Positions 34,303-43,010 of a DNA stretch of 64,000 nt are shown in pieces. Made by a program: the position numbers and the translations under genes. Origin of the DNA: an uncultured Dialister sp. (lineage in GTDB: Bacteria; Bacillota_C; Negativicutes; Veillonellales; Dialisteraceae); contig UPXR01000001.1 of NCBI GenBank assembly GCA_900557365.1, positions 186,001 through 250,000 of the forward strand. Direction: 5' to 3'. The notes below the pieces were generated by a model. It had not been told where the DNA came from. It saw nothing but the letters and a program-made list of their open reading frames with translations, and ran no database searches. The stretch's first letter is position 1, and every line of letters begins with the position of its first letter.

Positions 34303-35512
34303 GCCATGCCTCTGCCGGAACCGGCATTTCTTTCTTTTCCGTAAAAAAATAGGAGGAAAGCCATTCCTGCCGGTCCACGCGGCGAATCAGCACCGCTGAG
34401 CCTACACCTCCCGCTGCAGGAATAGCCGCCACCCCCAGATCTCCTCCGTCATGATGAAGGATTTCCGTCAGATGGATCATGATTTCCGCTCCCGATGCCC
34501 CGTAAGGATGCCCGTAAGCAAGAGCTCCGCCCCAGCGGTTCAGCCGTTCCGCTGCCTCCGGATGCATTTTTCGGAAATGAGCGCTGATGACCGCAAAGGC
34601 TTCATTGTACTCAAAGGCATCAATATCTTCGTAGGAGAGCCCTTTCCGCCGGAGAAGACAGGAAACTGCCCGATCGGCAGAAAGCGGCGGCCGCAGAGGA
34701 TCCCCGCCGCAGAGCTCCGTTCCCAGGATTTCCGCCTTCGGGACCAGTCCTCTCTCCCGGATCCACCTTTCGTCCGCGAGAAGCAGGAACGCTGCGCCGT
34801 CATTCATGGTGCACGCATTGGCAGCCGTAAGGATTCCCCCTTCGAAATGCGTAACCCGCGGCGCCCGGGCAAGCAGTTTTTCCCTCATCCGGGACCGGAT
34901 CGCCTCATCTTTTGTACTGCCGAAAAGAGGAATGATGACCGATCGGAGAAGCCCTTCCTCTGCACACCGTCCGGCACGCTGCTGCGAAAGAAGTGCAGCC
35001 CGATCCGCCTCTTCCCGGGTGATTCCGTACGCCCTGGCCGCCCTTTCCGCGCCCAGAAGCATGGCATCATCGGAAAATTCTCCCGGAATAAACTGCGCCG
35101 CCGTAAAAACCGGGTCCCGGAGGCGGCTTCGCTCATCATTGTCGGGATATTTCCGCTCCGGCTGCAGAGATGCACTTTCTGCACCGCCTGCCAGAACCGT
35201 ACGGCAGTCCCCGCTCCTGATTTTGGCAGACCCCAGATCGATTGCCGCCAGTCCGGAAGCACACTGCAGATCCACGGTCAGCGCCGGCACATCCTCCGGC
35301 AGTCCGGCCTCCAGGGCAAGCAGACGGCCCAGGTTTCCTCCCGGCCCTACAGCATTTCCGCAGATCAGCAGATCCGGCGTTCCTCCATGATACCGTTCCA
35401 GAAGTGCCTGCACCACCTTCGCGCCCAGAATTTCCGGACGCACCTGCCGGAATATGCCGTTCTTCACACCGAAATGGGAGCGAAGTCCTCCCACGATAAA
35501 TACTCTTTTCAT
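34289..35512 (-). CDS. Thiolase-family protein with atypical active site (YhfS-like)
   Basis: A 407-residue thiolase-fold protein. The acyl-accepting Cys84 is in DLQCASGLAA, NEAFA (303-307) and GHPYGASGA with His335 are present. The second catalytic cysteine, which family members carry as CxGGG near the end, is replaced: residues 362-371 read AAIPAAGGVG, with Pro at the Cys position. About 25 extra residues follow the usual end. It may load or transfer acyl groups rather than perform normal Claisen condensation; this is inference. It overlaps the hotdog gene by 4 bases (ATGA) and the ligase gene by 14, so the three are translationally coupled. Confidence 0.85.
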   Translation of the reverse strand: MKRVFIVGGLRSHFGVKNGIFRQVRPEILGAKVVQALLERYHGGTPDLLICGNAVGPGGNLGRLLALEAGLPEDVPALTVDLQCASGLAAIDLGSAKIRSGDCRTVLAGGAESASLQPERKYPDNDERSRLRDPVFTAAQFIPGEFSDDAMLLGAERAARAYGITREEADRAALLSQQRAGRCAEEGLLRSVIIPLFGSTKDEAIRSRMREKLLARAPRVTHFEGGILTAANACTMNDGAAFLLLADERWIRERGLVPKAEILGTELCGGDPLRPPLSADRAVSCLLRRKGLSYEDIDAFEYNEAFAVISAHFRKMHPEAAERLNRWGGALAYGHPYGASGAEIMIHLTEILHHDGGDLGVAAIPAAGGVGSAVLIRRVDRQEWLSSYFFTEKKEMPVPAEAWREIF

Positions 35513-36012
35513 TTTGCCGTCTCCGTTTTGACCGTAAAGCAGAGGCAGTCTGTATATCCCTGCACTGTCTCCCCCTGCCGGACAGCGTATATTGTTTCCC
35601 CGCTCCGCACCGGGTAATAAAAGGAAATCTCCGCCGATTCCGCCGGATATGCCCGGAGAACTGCCTCCAGCAGCTGAAAGCCGCTCACAATCGGCCGCTC
35701 GGTCTGATGAATGCCGTTATGGTCTCCCAGCACCCGGCTGTATTCCCGCACCTCTTCCGCAGAAAACGAGCAAAGCGCTGTCCCGCCCCGAGGTGCTTCC
35801 CGTTTTATCCCGTTCTTTTGAGGAAAGAGAAGCATGGACAGTCTGTCGCCGCCGTCTCCCGCCAGTGAAACGGAAATAATCCGTCCTTCCCGCACCTTTT
35901 CCTCATAAAAGACCGAGTTTTTTTCTCCCTGCACGTAAGAAAGCCTGCCCAGCACCTTTCCCTGCCAGTCAGGCTTCCAAACCGTACAGGCTCTTCGAAT
36001 GATCTCCCGCAT
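35509..36012 (-). CDS. MaoC-like hotdog-domain protein
   Basis: A 167-residue protein whose C-terminal half looks like a MaoC/(R)-hydratase hotdog domain. The hydratase-2 motif is recognisable but degenerate: YSRVLGDHNGIHQTERPIVS, with Asp97, Asn99 and His102 kept and the usual Pro after Asn replaced by Gly. The N-terminal 80 residues are another beta-rich segment without a clear motif, possibly a non-catalytic hotdog half. AGGAGG lies four bases before ATG. It sits between bioY and the thiolase gene in one operon, which suggests hydration or dehydration of a 3-hydroxyacyl thioester. Function uncertain. Confidence 0.7.
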   Translation of the reverse strand: MREIIRRACTVWKPDWQGKVLGRLSYVQGEKNSVFYEEKVREGRIISVSLAGDGGDRLSMLLFPQKNGIKREAPRGGTALCSFSAEEVREYSRVLGDHNGIHQTERPIVSGFQLLEAVLRAYPAESAEISFYYPVRSGETIYAVRQGETVQGYTDCLCFTVKTETAK

Positions 36013-36040
36013 CGATCCTCCTCATGCCTGCATGACGATT

Positions 36041-36580
36041 TCAATATGATTCAATGATTTTCTTTCTGTACCTGCTGACCAGGAAAGAGGCCAGAAGCAC
36101 CTTCAGCAGATCCCCGGGCAAAAAGGGGAACATGCACATGACCATGGAGGCCCAGAGACCGGTACCGGTCAGGAACATGAACCACGCCAGCCCCATGATA
36201 TAGCAGGCAGCCGTTCCCAGAATGGATGCAAAAATCATCCCGCGGAAAGAGTAATCAAATTTTTCTCCTGCAAGTCCTGTTACAAAAGCCATGGCCGCAA
36301 ATCCTACGATAAATCCGCCGGACGGTCCTGCAATCACGGAAAATCCCGCTCTCATCAGAGAAAATACCGGAACTCCCGCCATACCGAGAAGCAGGTACAG
36401 TACAATGCTGAGAAAACCGTATCTTTTCCCCAGAAATCCTCCTGCCATAAGAGCAGCAAAGGTTCCCAGGGTAATCGGTACCGGCTGGATCGGAATGGTA
36501 ATCTGAGAAAAGACGGCACAGACTGCCGCGAAAAGCGCACACAGAACCTGCATGCGGGTTCTTACTGAAGTAGCTGTCAT
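36041..36580 (-). CDS. bioY: Biotin transporter BioY (ECF S component)
   Basis: A 179-residue integral membrane protein that binds biotin and works alone or with the ECF energising module. TIPIQPVPITLGTFAALMAGGFLG is the conserved biotin-binding entry region, and LYLLLGMAGVPVF, GPSGGFIVGF and FLPGDLLKVLLASFL are family blocks. Two adjacent ATG codons exist; the second (36580) has better spacing from AGGAGG. It heads an operon with the hotdog, thiolase and ligase genes, behind a BirA-like operator. No EcfA or EcfT genes are seen here. Confidence 0.93.
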   Translation of the reverse strand: MTATSVRTRMQVLCALFAAVCAVFSQITIPIQPVPITLGTFAALMAGGFLGKRYGFLSIVLYLLLGMAGVPVFSLMRAGFSVIAGPSGGFIVGFAAMAFVTGLAGEKFDYSFRGMIFASILGTAACYIMGLAWFMFLTGTGLWASMVMCMFPFLPGDLLKVLLASFLVSRYRKKIIESY

Positions 36581-36623
36581 CATAAACCTCCTGATGGGTC
36601 TATTATAAACATCCGGATTTTAT

Positions 36624-36666
36624 ATGTCAACAGTATTATAGATCCATATTAACATAGGGTTTACAA
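36624..36666 (-). promoter_or_regulatory. BirA-like operator and promoter of the bioY operon
   Basis: ATGTCAACA (36624-36632), 14-base spacer, TATTAACAT (36647-36655): arms match at 7 of 9 positions, with BirA-box-like spacing. A further GGTTTACAA half-site stands at 36658-36666. On the minus strand TATAAT (36635-36640) lies inside the palindrome, so bound BirA would mask the promoter. The rest of the gap to 36838 holds nothing I can identify. Confidence 0.6.
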
Positions 36667-36838
36667 TATGTAGTCTATTCCCGATTTTCCTCTCGGAAAT
36701 GATTTTCTTCTGCAGCGGAGAAGGAACGATTTTGGACTTTCCGGATAGCGGTCCGGTTTCCAGCAGAGGGATCTTCTGTCTGCTCCGGAAACCTCCTCCG
36801 ATCTACTGCCGACTGCCCTGTGTTCCCTGTCTTTCCAT

Positions 36839-36880
36839 AAAAAAAGGCCTCCCCCTCTCGGTGAGATGCCTTTCTTTTTT
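36839..36880 (-). terminator. Terminator of glyQS
   Basis: AAAAAAAGGC arm (36839-36848) pairs with GCCTTTCTTTTTT (36868-36880) around a C/G-rich loop; T run on the minus strand. Confidence 0.82.
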
Positions 36881-36885
36881 ACAGA

Positions 36886-38937
36886 TTATACAAGCTTGCT
36901 GAAATCGCCCCAGAGGTTGAAGAGCTCCAGTACGGTGAGCAGCGTGGAAATACGATTGGTCTTGACCGCTTCATCGTCCACCATAACCATGACCTTGTCC
37001 AGATAGTTGTTGATGGGCTGTGTAAGGGTGCGGAGAGCCGGCAGTGCCGCCGCATAATCGCAGGCATCATAGGCTTTCTTCGCTTCCGCAGCAGCGGTTT
37101 CATAAGCAGCCCAGAGGTCTTTCTCCGCATCATCGGCAAAGAGAGCCGGCTGTACTGCTTCCGCCTTCTTCCCCTTCGTGATATTGGCCAGACGGGTTAC
37201 TGCCTGGCGAAGATCCGTTTCTGCTTTTACGGCGCTGGCTTTCATGCTTTCCGCCCGAAGGAAGATGGAGTAAATATCATCTACCGGGCCGGAAAGGACT
37301 GCGTCGATGATATCATAGTCCATCTGCGCATCCAGCAGAATGGCCTTGATGCGCTGACGGAAGAAGTCTTCAATCTGAAGAGCCGCTTCCTTTTTCTTTT
37401 CTTCCTCGCCGGGAAGAAGAGCCAGTGCAGCGGAAATGCCGCGGCGGATATCCCAGTGAATCTTCCCGTCAGTCAGGATATTGACAGCGCCGATGGTCTG
37501 ACGGCGAAGAGCGAAGGGATCCTGAGAGCCCGTAGGAATCAGTCCGCGCAGGAATGTAGCGGCCAGGTTGTCCAGCTTATCCGCCAGGGACAGGGCTCTG
37601 CCGATGGATTCCTGCGGCAGGATATCGCCGGCAAAGCGGGGCATATACTGTTCGAAAATGGCCTGTGCCACATTCGGTTTTTCTCCGTCCAGCAGGGCGT
37701 ATTCTTTGCCCATTTCCCCCTGCAGTTCCGTGAATTCCGTAACCATGCCGGTAGCCAGATCCGACTTGGACAGATACGCTGCGCGGGCAGCATCCTTCTT
37801 TTCTTCTTCGGAGAAATTCCAGTCTGCGCCGATAGCATCGACAAGCTTGCCCAGACGGTCTGCCTTGTCCAGCATGGTTCCCATGCCTTCCTGATAGTTG
37901 ATGCTGGTCAAATCTTCCCGGTGGCCTTCCAGAGATTTCTTCCGGTCATTTTCAAAGAAGAACTTTGCATCGTCCAGACGGGCCCGGAGAACTCTTTCAT
38001 TGCCGATCTGTACATTCCGGATGGCCTTGGTTCCGCCGTTACGCACGGTGAGGAAGTACGGCATGAGGGAGCCGTCTTCATTCTGAACCGGATAGTATCT
38101 CTGATGATCTCTCATGGGCGTAACCACGGCCGGTACGGGCAGCTTCAGGAATTCTTCATCAATGCGGCCGTACAGAGCTGTCGGGTATTCTACCAAATAA
38201 TTGATTTCCTCCAGCAGATCTGCATTGTGGCGTACCTGTCCGTGCAGTTCCTTCGCAATCTTCAGAAGACCATCCCGGATCAGTTCCCGTCTTTCATCCT
38301 GGTCGACAATGACATACGCCTTTCTCATGTCTTCCTTATATTCTTCCGGGCTGTGGATGACCACAGGTTCCTTGCAGAGGAAACGATGGCCGCGGCTTAC
38401 ATTTCCGCTCTTTACATGAGCAAATTCCAGCGGAATCACCTGATTCCCCGCCAGAGCCACCAGCCAGCGGACCGGACGGATGAAATGTGCTTCTTCATCG
38501 GCCCAGCGCATGGAACGGGTAAAATTGAGGCCTGTAATCAGAGACAGGAACAGTTCCGGCAGAACTTCTTCCACATTTCTTCCCCGGTTGACCACATAAG
38601 CCCAGGTATAGTCGCCTTCCCTGACCAGATCCTTCGGATCGATATGCTGTCCTCTGGCAAATCCCTGTGCCGCACGGGTCGGATTTCCGTCCTCATCAAA
38701 GGCAGCTTTAATGGACGGACCTCTCTTCTTCACTTCTTCATCGGGCTGGCAGTCTGCCGCACCGGTGACAACTACAGCCAGTCTTCTCGGAGTGGCATAA
38801 ACATCTATTTTCTGAAGAGAAATGCGGTTTTCTTCAAATTTGGCAGCAGCGAGAGCTCTCAGCTGATCCACTACGCCGGACATGATATTGGCCGGCATTT
38901 CCTCTGTTCCGATTTCCAAAAGAAGATTTTTACTCAT
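36886..38937 (-). CDS. glyS: Glycine--tRNA ligase beta subunit
   Basis: A 683-residue beta chain of the tetrameric bacterial-type glycyl-tRNA synthetase. It binds tRNA and includes an HD-like middle region and a C-terminal anticodon-binding domain. [21 protein letters not shown] is the diagnostic N-terminus; [22 protein letters not shown] and [13 protein letters not shown] are family blocks. It overlaps glyQ by 4 bases (ATGA), ensuring equal amounts. Expression is under the glycine T-box upstream of glyQ. Confidence 0.97.
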   Translation of the reverse strand: MSKNLLLEIGTEEMPANIMSGVVDQLRALAAAKFEENRISLQKIDVYATPRRLAVVVTGAADCQPDEEVKKRGPSIKAAFDEDGNPTRAAQGFARGQHIDPKDLVREGDYTWAYVVNRGRNVEEVLPELFLSLITGLNFTRSMRWADEEAHFIRPVRWLVALAGNQVIPLEFAHVKSGNVSRGHRFLCKEPVVIHSPEEYKEDMRKAYVIVDQDERRELIRDGLLKIAKELHGQVRHNADLLEEINYLVEYPTALYGRIDEEFLKLPVPAVVTPMRDHQRYYPVQNEDGSLMPYFLTVRNGGTKAIRNVQIGNERVLRARLDDAKFFFENDRKKSLEGHREDLTSINYQEGMGTMLDKADRLGKLVDAIGADWNFSEEEKKDAARAAYLSKSDLATGMVTEFTELQGEMGKEYALLDGEKPNVAQAIFEQYMPRFAGDILPQESIGRALSLADKLDNLAATFLRGLIPTGSQDPFALRRQTIGAVNILTDGKIHWDIRRGISAALALLPGEEEKKKEAALQIEDFFRQRIKAILLDAQMDYDIIDAVLSGPVDDIYSIFLRAESMKASAVKAETDLRQAVTRLANITKGKKAEAVQPALFADDAEKDLWAAYETAAAEAKKAYDACDYAAALPALRTLTQPINNYLDKVMVMVDDEAVKTNRISTLLTVLELFNLWGDFSKLV

Positions 38938-39815
38938 TTCGCTTCACTTCCTTTCAGCATGGGGAATCCCAGTTCCTTTCGTTTTTTCAGCCAGGCCTTG
39001 GCACACATTCTGGACAGATTGCGTACACGGGCAATATACTCCGTCCGTTCGGAGAGAGAAATCGCTCCTGCTGCATCCAGCAGATTGAAGGAATGGGAGC
39101 ATTTCAGTACATAGTCATAAGCGGGAAGCACATAGCCCAGCTTGATAACCCGCTGTGCTTCCTTTTCATACATATCAAAGAGCTTGAAGAGCATGTCATG
39201 GTCGGAAATTTCATAGCTGTACACAGACTGTTCATATTCGTTTTCATGCCATACATCGCCGTAGGTGACCCCGTCGGTCCATTCCAGGTCATACACATTG
39301 TCCTTTTCCTGGATATACATGGCAATGCGTTCCAGACCGTAGGTAATTTCTACGGAAACGGGATGTTCATCAATTCCGCCGACCTGCTGGAAATAGGTGA
39401 ACTGAGTAATTTCCATGCCGTCCAGCCATACTTCCCAGCCGATGCCCCATGCACCCAGTGTAGGAGATTCCCAGTTGTCTTCAACGAAACGAATATCATG
39501 TTCTTCCGGATCGATGCCCAGTTCCTTCAAGGATTCCAGGTAGGTTTCCTGAATATTGTTCGGAGACGGCTTCATGATGACCTGGAACTGATGATGCTGG
39601 TACAGACGGTTCGGGTTGTCCCCGTAACGGCCGTCGTCAGGACGGCGGGACGGTTCCACATAGGCTACATGCCACGGTTCCGGTCCGATCGTACGCAGGA
39701 AGGTGGCCGGATTCATTGTGCCGGCTCCTTTTTCCGTATCATAGGCTTCTCCCAGTACGCAGCCCTGTTTGGACCAGAACTTCTGGAGAGCCAGAATGAT
39801 CTGCTGAAATGTCAT
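38934..39815 (-). CDS. glyQ: Glycine--tRNA ligase alpha subunit
   Basis: A 293-residue catalytic subunit. It starts [21 protein letters not shown] and contains [16 protein letters not shown] [35 protein letters not shown], and QYYQFQV-like [15 protein letters not shown]. The last about 30 residues, [20 protein letters not shown], are typical. Class II aminoacylation chemistry occurs here with the beta subunit supplying tRNA binding. AGGAG precedes the ATG. First gene of the glyQS unit. Confidence 0.97.
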   Translation of the reverse strand: MTFQQIILALQKFWSKQGCVLGEAYDTEKGAGTMNPATFLRTIGPEPWHVAYVEPSRRPDDGRYGDNPNRLYQHHQFQVIMKPSPNNIQETYLESLKELGIDPEEHDIRFVEDNWESPTLGAWGIGWEVWLDGMEITQFTYFQQVGGIDEHPVSVEITYGLERIAMYIQEKDNVYDLEWTDGVTYGDVWHENEYEQSVYSYEISDHDMLFKLFDMYEKEAQRVIKLGYVLPAYDYVLKCSHSFNLLDAAGAISLSERTEYIARVRNLSRMCAKAWLKKRKELGFPMLKGSEAK

Positions 39816-39827
39816 ATTTCCTCCTAA

Positions 39828-40050
39828 AAAACAACAAAAATCCCTGTAACAAAAAGTTACAGGGACGAGTTACAGGGATAATAACCCGCGGTTCCACCCT
39901 CATTGGCCTTGCAGCCCACCTTCATTGATAGCGGCCCTACTCGGTTCAGGCAGCAGCTCCGAAACGCCTTCCCCGCATCGCCCGGCTCTCATCACCCCGG
40001 ACTTGCTGCACTGCAGGTACTCCTTTTCTTCCTCGCTTTCATTATGGGAC
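39828..40050 (-). promoter_or_regulatory. Glycine T-box leader of glyQS
   Basis: On the minus strand AGGGTGGAACCGCGGG (about 39885-39900) is the T-box sequence that pairs with the uncharged tRNA acceptor end. A terminator follows: TCCCTGTAAC (39856-39865 complement) with GTTACAGGGA (39841-39850 complement), then a T run. The antiterminator arm CGTCCCT overlaps it. Upstream a purine-rich GAGGAAGAAAAGGAGTA and paired segments form stem I and stem III. Uncharged tRNA-Gly should allow readthrough. A second copy of the TCCCTGTAAC arm lies 13 bases upstream. Confidence 0.93.
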
Positions 40051-40214
40051 CATTCTAGCAAATCCCGCCGGAAATGTAAAGCATCAGAAGGCGGAACGGA
40101 AATACTTTCTTTGCGGAAAAAATTGAACGGGAGATAACCATATTTCGGGATGAACCGTCAGTCATGGTACAATAAAGACAGAATAAGCAACCGGATATAA
40201 AGGAGGTGCATCTC

Positions 40215-41981
40215 ATGAAACGTTTTATATTCTGCGCAGCACTGGCTGCCCTGACCGGGCTGTCTTTCCCGGGAACCGCTGCGGACAGCTCTGCACCGGC
40301 GCCGGTTCCCTTTGCCGCAGCGGTGAAGCAGGACGGAAAGTGGGGCGCCGTCAACGGAGAAGGCCGGTGGATCATTCCCCCTGCCTATGATAAAGTAGCC
40401 CTTTCCCTGTCCGATGAGGACAGCCGGGGACAGGACCTGGAAAGCGAGCCGGGACGGGATCTGCTCATCGAGGTCCGTCGGGGTAAGCTTCGCGGATTCT
40501 ATGACCGGACAGGAAAAGAAATTATCCCTGTTTCCTATATCAGCCGTTCCTCCTGGACAGGCGGCGCACTGGCCGTAGAGAATGAACAGGAAAAAATTCT
40601 TTTCTATCGGAAGGACGGCACCCGTATCGGAAAAATATATAATCAGGTTTCCGACTTCAAAAACGGCATGGCGATCATCAAGGAAAACGGAAAGTACGGA
40701 TACCTTGCATCGGACGGAAGTGAAATCGCGCCGGTCTATGAGGAAGCCCGCTATTTTGCGGACGGTCTCGCCCCGGTCAAAACGAAAGGTCTATGGGGCG
40801 TCATTGATGCCCAAGGAAACACCGTTGTCGATCCTGTCTACCGGGATACAGGCCCCTTCTACAGCGACGGTCTCCTGGCCGTAAAGAACAAGGAAGATCT
40901 CTGGGGCTTCATCGACGAAACCGGTACGGAAACGATTCCTCTCACTTACCGGTCGGTCATCCCGGTTTTCAGTGAACACCTGACAGCCGTGCAGGATCAG
41001 GAGAAGCGCTGGGGCTTTGCCGATTCGGAAGGAAATATTACAGCAGATCCCCAGTTTACCGCTGTACTCACCCCCTTCTCCGAGGGCCTGGCCGGTGTTG
41101 CCACGGTAGACGGGAATGCCTATGTCAGACCGGACGGCACCACTGCCTTTGCGGCGGACTATGAACGTCTTTTCCCCTTCGAGGGCGGAATCGCCGAGGT
41201 CGGAAAGGGCGAAGTCCGGCCTGCCGGCGTTTCCGGCGGATTCCCCATTTCCATCGGAATCGGCTGGGGTTGGGGAGGAAGGCGTCATCACCGTCATTAT
41301 CCCGGCTGGGGCTGGGGAATCGGATTCCCCATCTGGCCCAATCCGCCCTACACCGGCTATGAGCCGATTTCCACGATTGCAGTCAAGCGGGGCTATATCG
41401 ACAATACGGGGAAAGTAATTGCCGCACCTTCCCTCTCTCAGGTCTTCAAAGCCTCCGAAAAGGGCATCCTTGTTTTCAATGACAGCCGTTACGGCTGGGT
41501 CAACCGGTCCGGAGTCTACATCGCCCATACGGTATACAAGACCCTGATTCCGAAGGAGGAAGCCAACGTCCTCATCGGGAAAGATGAAGAAAACCGCTGG
41601 GGTGTTCTGTCCATGGAAACCGGCGGGGAGGAAATTCCTTTTCTTTATAAGGAAATCCGCTATCTGGGAGAAAACCTCTTCGCCTATAAGTCGGACGGCA
41701 AATGGGGCCTCATCGGCAAAGACGGAAAAACCATTACGGAAGCCGTCTATCGGGATGTGTCCCTTCTTTCGGAAGAACTTCTTCCCGTAAAAACAAAGGA
41801 CGGCTGGAAATACATCGCCCCCGACGGCAGCGACCGGATTGCACCGGAAAAGCTTTTCTCCGAAGCAGTTCCCTTCTCCGGCGGACGGGCCGGCGTCAAG
41901 CTGAACGGCAAGTGGGGTCTCATCGACACTGCAGGACACTTTGTCCTCCCTGCCGCTTATGCGCAAATCACCGTTCTCTGA
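40215..41981 (+). CDS. Secreted WG-repeat protein
   Basis: A 588-residue protein with an N-terminal signal peptide MKRFIFCAALAALTGLSFPG (cleavage probably after TAA), so exported. It holds about 13 WG (KWG) repeats, each with a hydrophobic WG-, YG- or RG-type core and a DG or G turn: GKWGAVNGEGRWIIPPAYD, YGYLASDGSEIAPVY, LWGVIDAQGNTVVDPVY, KWGLIDTAGHFVLPAAY. WG-repeat proteins are widespread and mostly unassigned, generally thought to bind partners or the envelope. Residues about 336-385 interrupt the repeats with a Gly/Trp/His/Pro-rich insert (IGIGWGWGGRRHHRHYPGWG). GGAGG lies eight bases before ATG. Single-gene unit. Confidence 0.85.
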   Translation: MKRFIFCAALAALTGLSFPGTAADSSAPAPVPFAAAVKQDGKWGAVNGEGRWIIPPAYDKVALSLSDEDSRGQDLESEPGRDLLIEVRRGKLRGFYDRTGKEIIPVSYISRSSWTGGALAVENEQEKILFYRKDGTRIGKIYNQVSDFKNGMAIIKENGKYGYLASDGSEIAPVYEEARYFADGLAPVKTKGLWGVIDAQGNTVVDPVYRDTGPFYSDGLLAVKNKEDLWGFIDETGTETIPLTYRSVIPVFSEHLTAVQDQEKRWGFADSEGNITADPQFTAVLTPFSEGLAGVATVDGNAYVRPDGTTAFAADYERLFPFEGGIAEVGKGEVRPAGVSGGFPISIGIGWGWGGRRHHRHYPGWGWGIGFPIWPNPPYTGYEPISTIAVKRGYIDNTGKVIAAPSLSQVFKASEKGILVFNDSRYGWVNRSGVYIAHTVYKTLIPKEEANVLIGKDEENRWGVLSMETGGEEIPFLYKEIRYLGENLFAYKSDGKWGLIGKDGKTITEAVYRDVSLLSEELLPVKTKDGWKYIAPDGSDRIAPEKLFSEAVPFSGGRAGVKLNGKWGLIDTAGHFVLPAAYAQITVL

Positions 41982-42006
41982 AATTTTATTTTTAAAATCC
42001 CCATAC

Positions 42007-42052
42007 AAAAAAAGGAGAATGAAGACTGTTTTGCCTTCATTCTCCCTTTTTT
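42007..42052. terminator. Bidirectional terminator after the WG-repeat gene
   Basis: AAAAAAAGGAGAATGAAG (42007-42024) pairs with CTTCATTCTCCCTTTTTT (42035-42052), one mismatch. Confidence 0.9.
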
Positions 42053-42058
42053 CATGTT

Positions 42059-42445
42059 CTACTGCAGCATGGAGCCCAGAATCAGCATGATGGCCACCAA
42101 TGCCAGCATTTCCTTATTGTTCTTTCCCCGTTCTCCCCGTTTCGCCTCATGGATGCCCCAGTCCCACTTGGTATAAAGCACCACGGAAATCCAGCACATA
42201 AAGGAAAATACGGAAACCTTCATCAGCTCTCCCCGGTCAATGAAAGAGAGAAAGCTGAAATCCCGGGCGCTCAGCAGAAGAAGCATCACACACACAAATC
42301 CCGTTGCCGGATAGAGGAAAACCTTCGGTGCCCGCTCCACGATGAATTTTTCCTGCTTCAGCGCGGGCTTTCCCAGAAAATAGACCTTGATAAACCAAAG
42401 GCAGATTCCCAGGGGGATAATGTCAAAGAACTGATCGGTATTCAT
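42059..42445 (-). CDS. Small integral membrane protein of unknown function
   Basis: I recognise no family. The 128 residues contain about four hydrophobic stretches: FFDIIPLGICLWFIKVYFLG, FLYPATGFVCVMLLLLSARD, VFSFMCWISVVLYTKWDWGI and a C-terminal MLALVAIMLILGSML. Between the third and fourth is a charged loop HEAKRGERGKNNKE. AAGGAG precedes the ATG by seven bases; the frame further upstream is not preferred because it lacks a ribosome site and spans the suf terminator. It lies downstream of the suf operon but beyond the suf terminator, so it may be expressed separately. Confidence 0.65.
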   Translation of the reverse strand: MNTDQFFDIIPLGICLWFIKVYFLGKPALKQEKFIVERAPKVFLYPATGFVCVMLLLLSARDFSFLSFIDRGELMKVSVFSFMCWISVVLYTKWDWGIHEAKRGERGKNNKEMLALVAIMLILGSMLQ

Positions 42446-42510
42446 AGCACGCTCCTTTTCGTTCCCTTTATTATGAAGCAGGAGCCCCTGTCCCCGCAAG
42501 TCCGCCCATA

Positions 42511-42556
42511 CAAAAACCGCAGGGAAGAGTGCCCTGCCGGACATTTTCTCCTGCGG
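42511..42556 (-). terminator. Terminator of the suf operon
   Basis: CCGCAGG (42518-42524) pairs with CCTGCGG (42550-42556); the minus strand runs into TTTTTG after it. Confidence 0.82.
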
Positions 42557-42563
42557 CTTCGGT

Positions 42564-43010
42564 TTACTGCCTGAGCTGCTTTTCTGTTTTTTCCAGTGCC
42601 ATTTCCAGCGTATGCCATCCCAGGGTCGCACACTTGACCCGAACCGGCATCTTGGAAATATCCTTCAGCGTAATGGCCGCTTCCAGTTCTTCCAGAGCGC
42701 TTTCATCCGTGACCTTGCCGCGGATCATATCCAGGAAAAGCCGGCAGAGCCGGAGGGCTTCCTCCACGGTCTGCCCCTGCAGAAGCTCCGCCATCATGGC
42801 AGTGGACGCCTGGCTGATGGCACAGCCTGAGCCCGTATAGGCCAGATCCTTCACGACTCCGTTTTCTATCTTCACTTCAATATCGATATCATCCCCGCAG
42901 CTCGGATTGTGGCCGTGCTCATGAACCGTAGGATTTGCAATTTTCCGTTTGTTTGTCTGATCCCGATTGTATTCCAGAATCAGGTCCGTATACAGCTGTT
43001 TCAGTTCCAT
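42564..43010 (-). CDS. sufU: Iron-sulphur assembly protein SufU
   Basis: A 148-residue zinc-bearing NifU-like protein that takes sulphur from SufS and passes it to SufBCD. The conserved cysteines are in NPSCGDDI, GSGCAISQAS and VKCATLGWHTL. The insertion between the second and third is typical of Firmicute SufU rather than IscU. It overlaps the sufS stop codon by one base (TGATG). Last suf gene. Confidence 0.95.
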   Translation of the reverse strand: MELKQLYTDLILEYNRDQTNKRKIANPTVHEHGHNPSCGDDIDIEVKIENGVVKDLAYTGSGCAISQASTAMMAELLQGQTVEEALRLCRLFLDMIRGKVTDESALEELEAAITLKDISKMPVRVKCATLGWHTLEMALEKTEKQLRQ

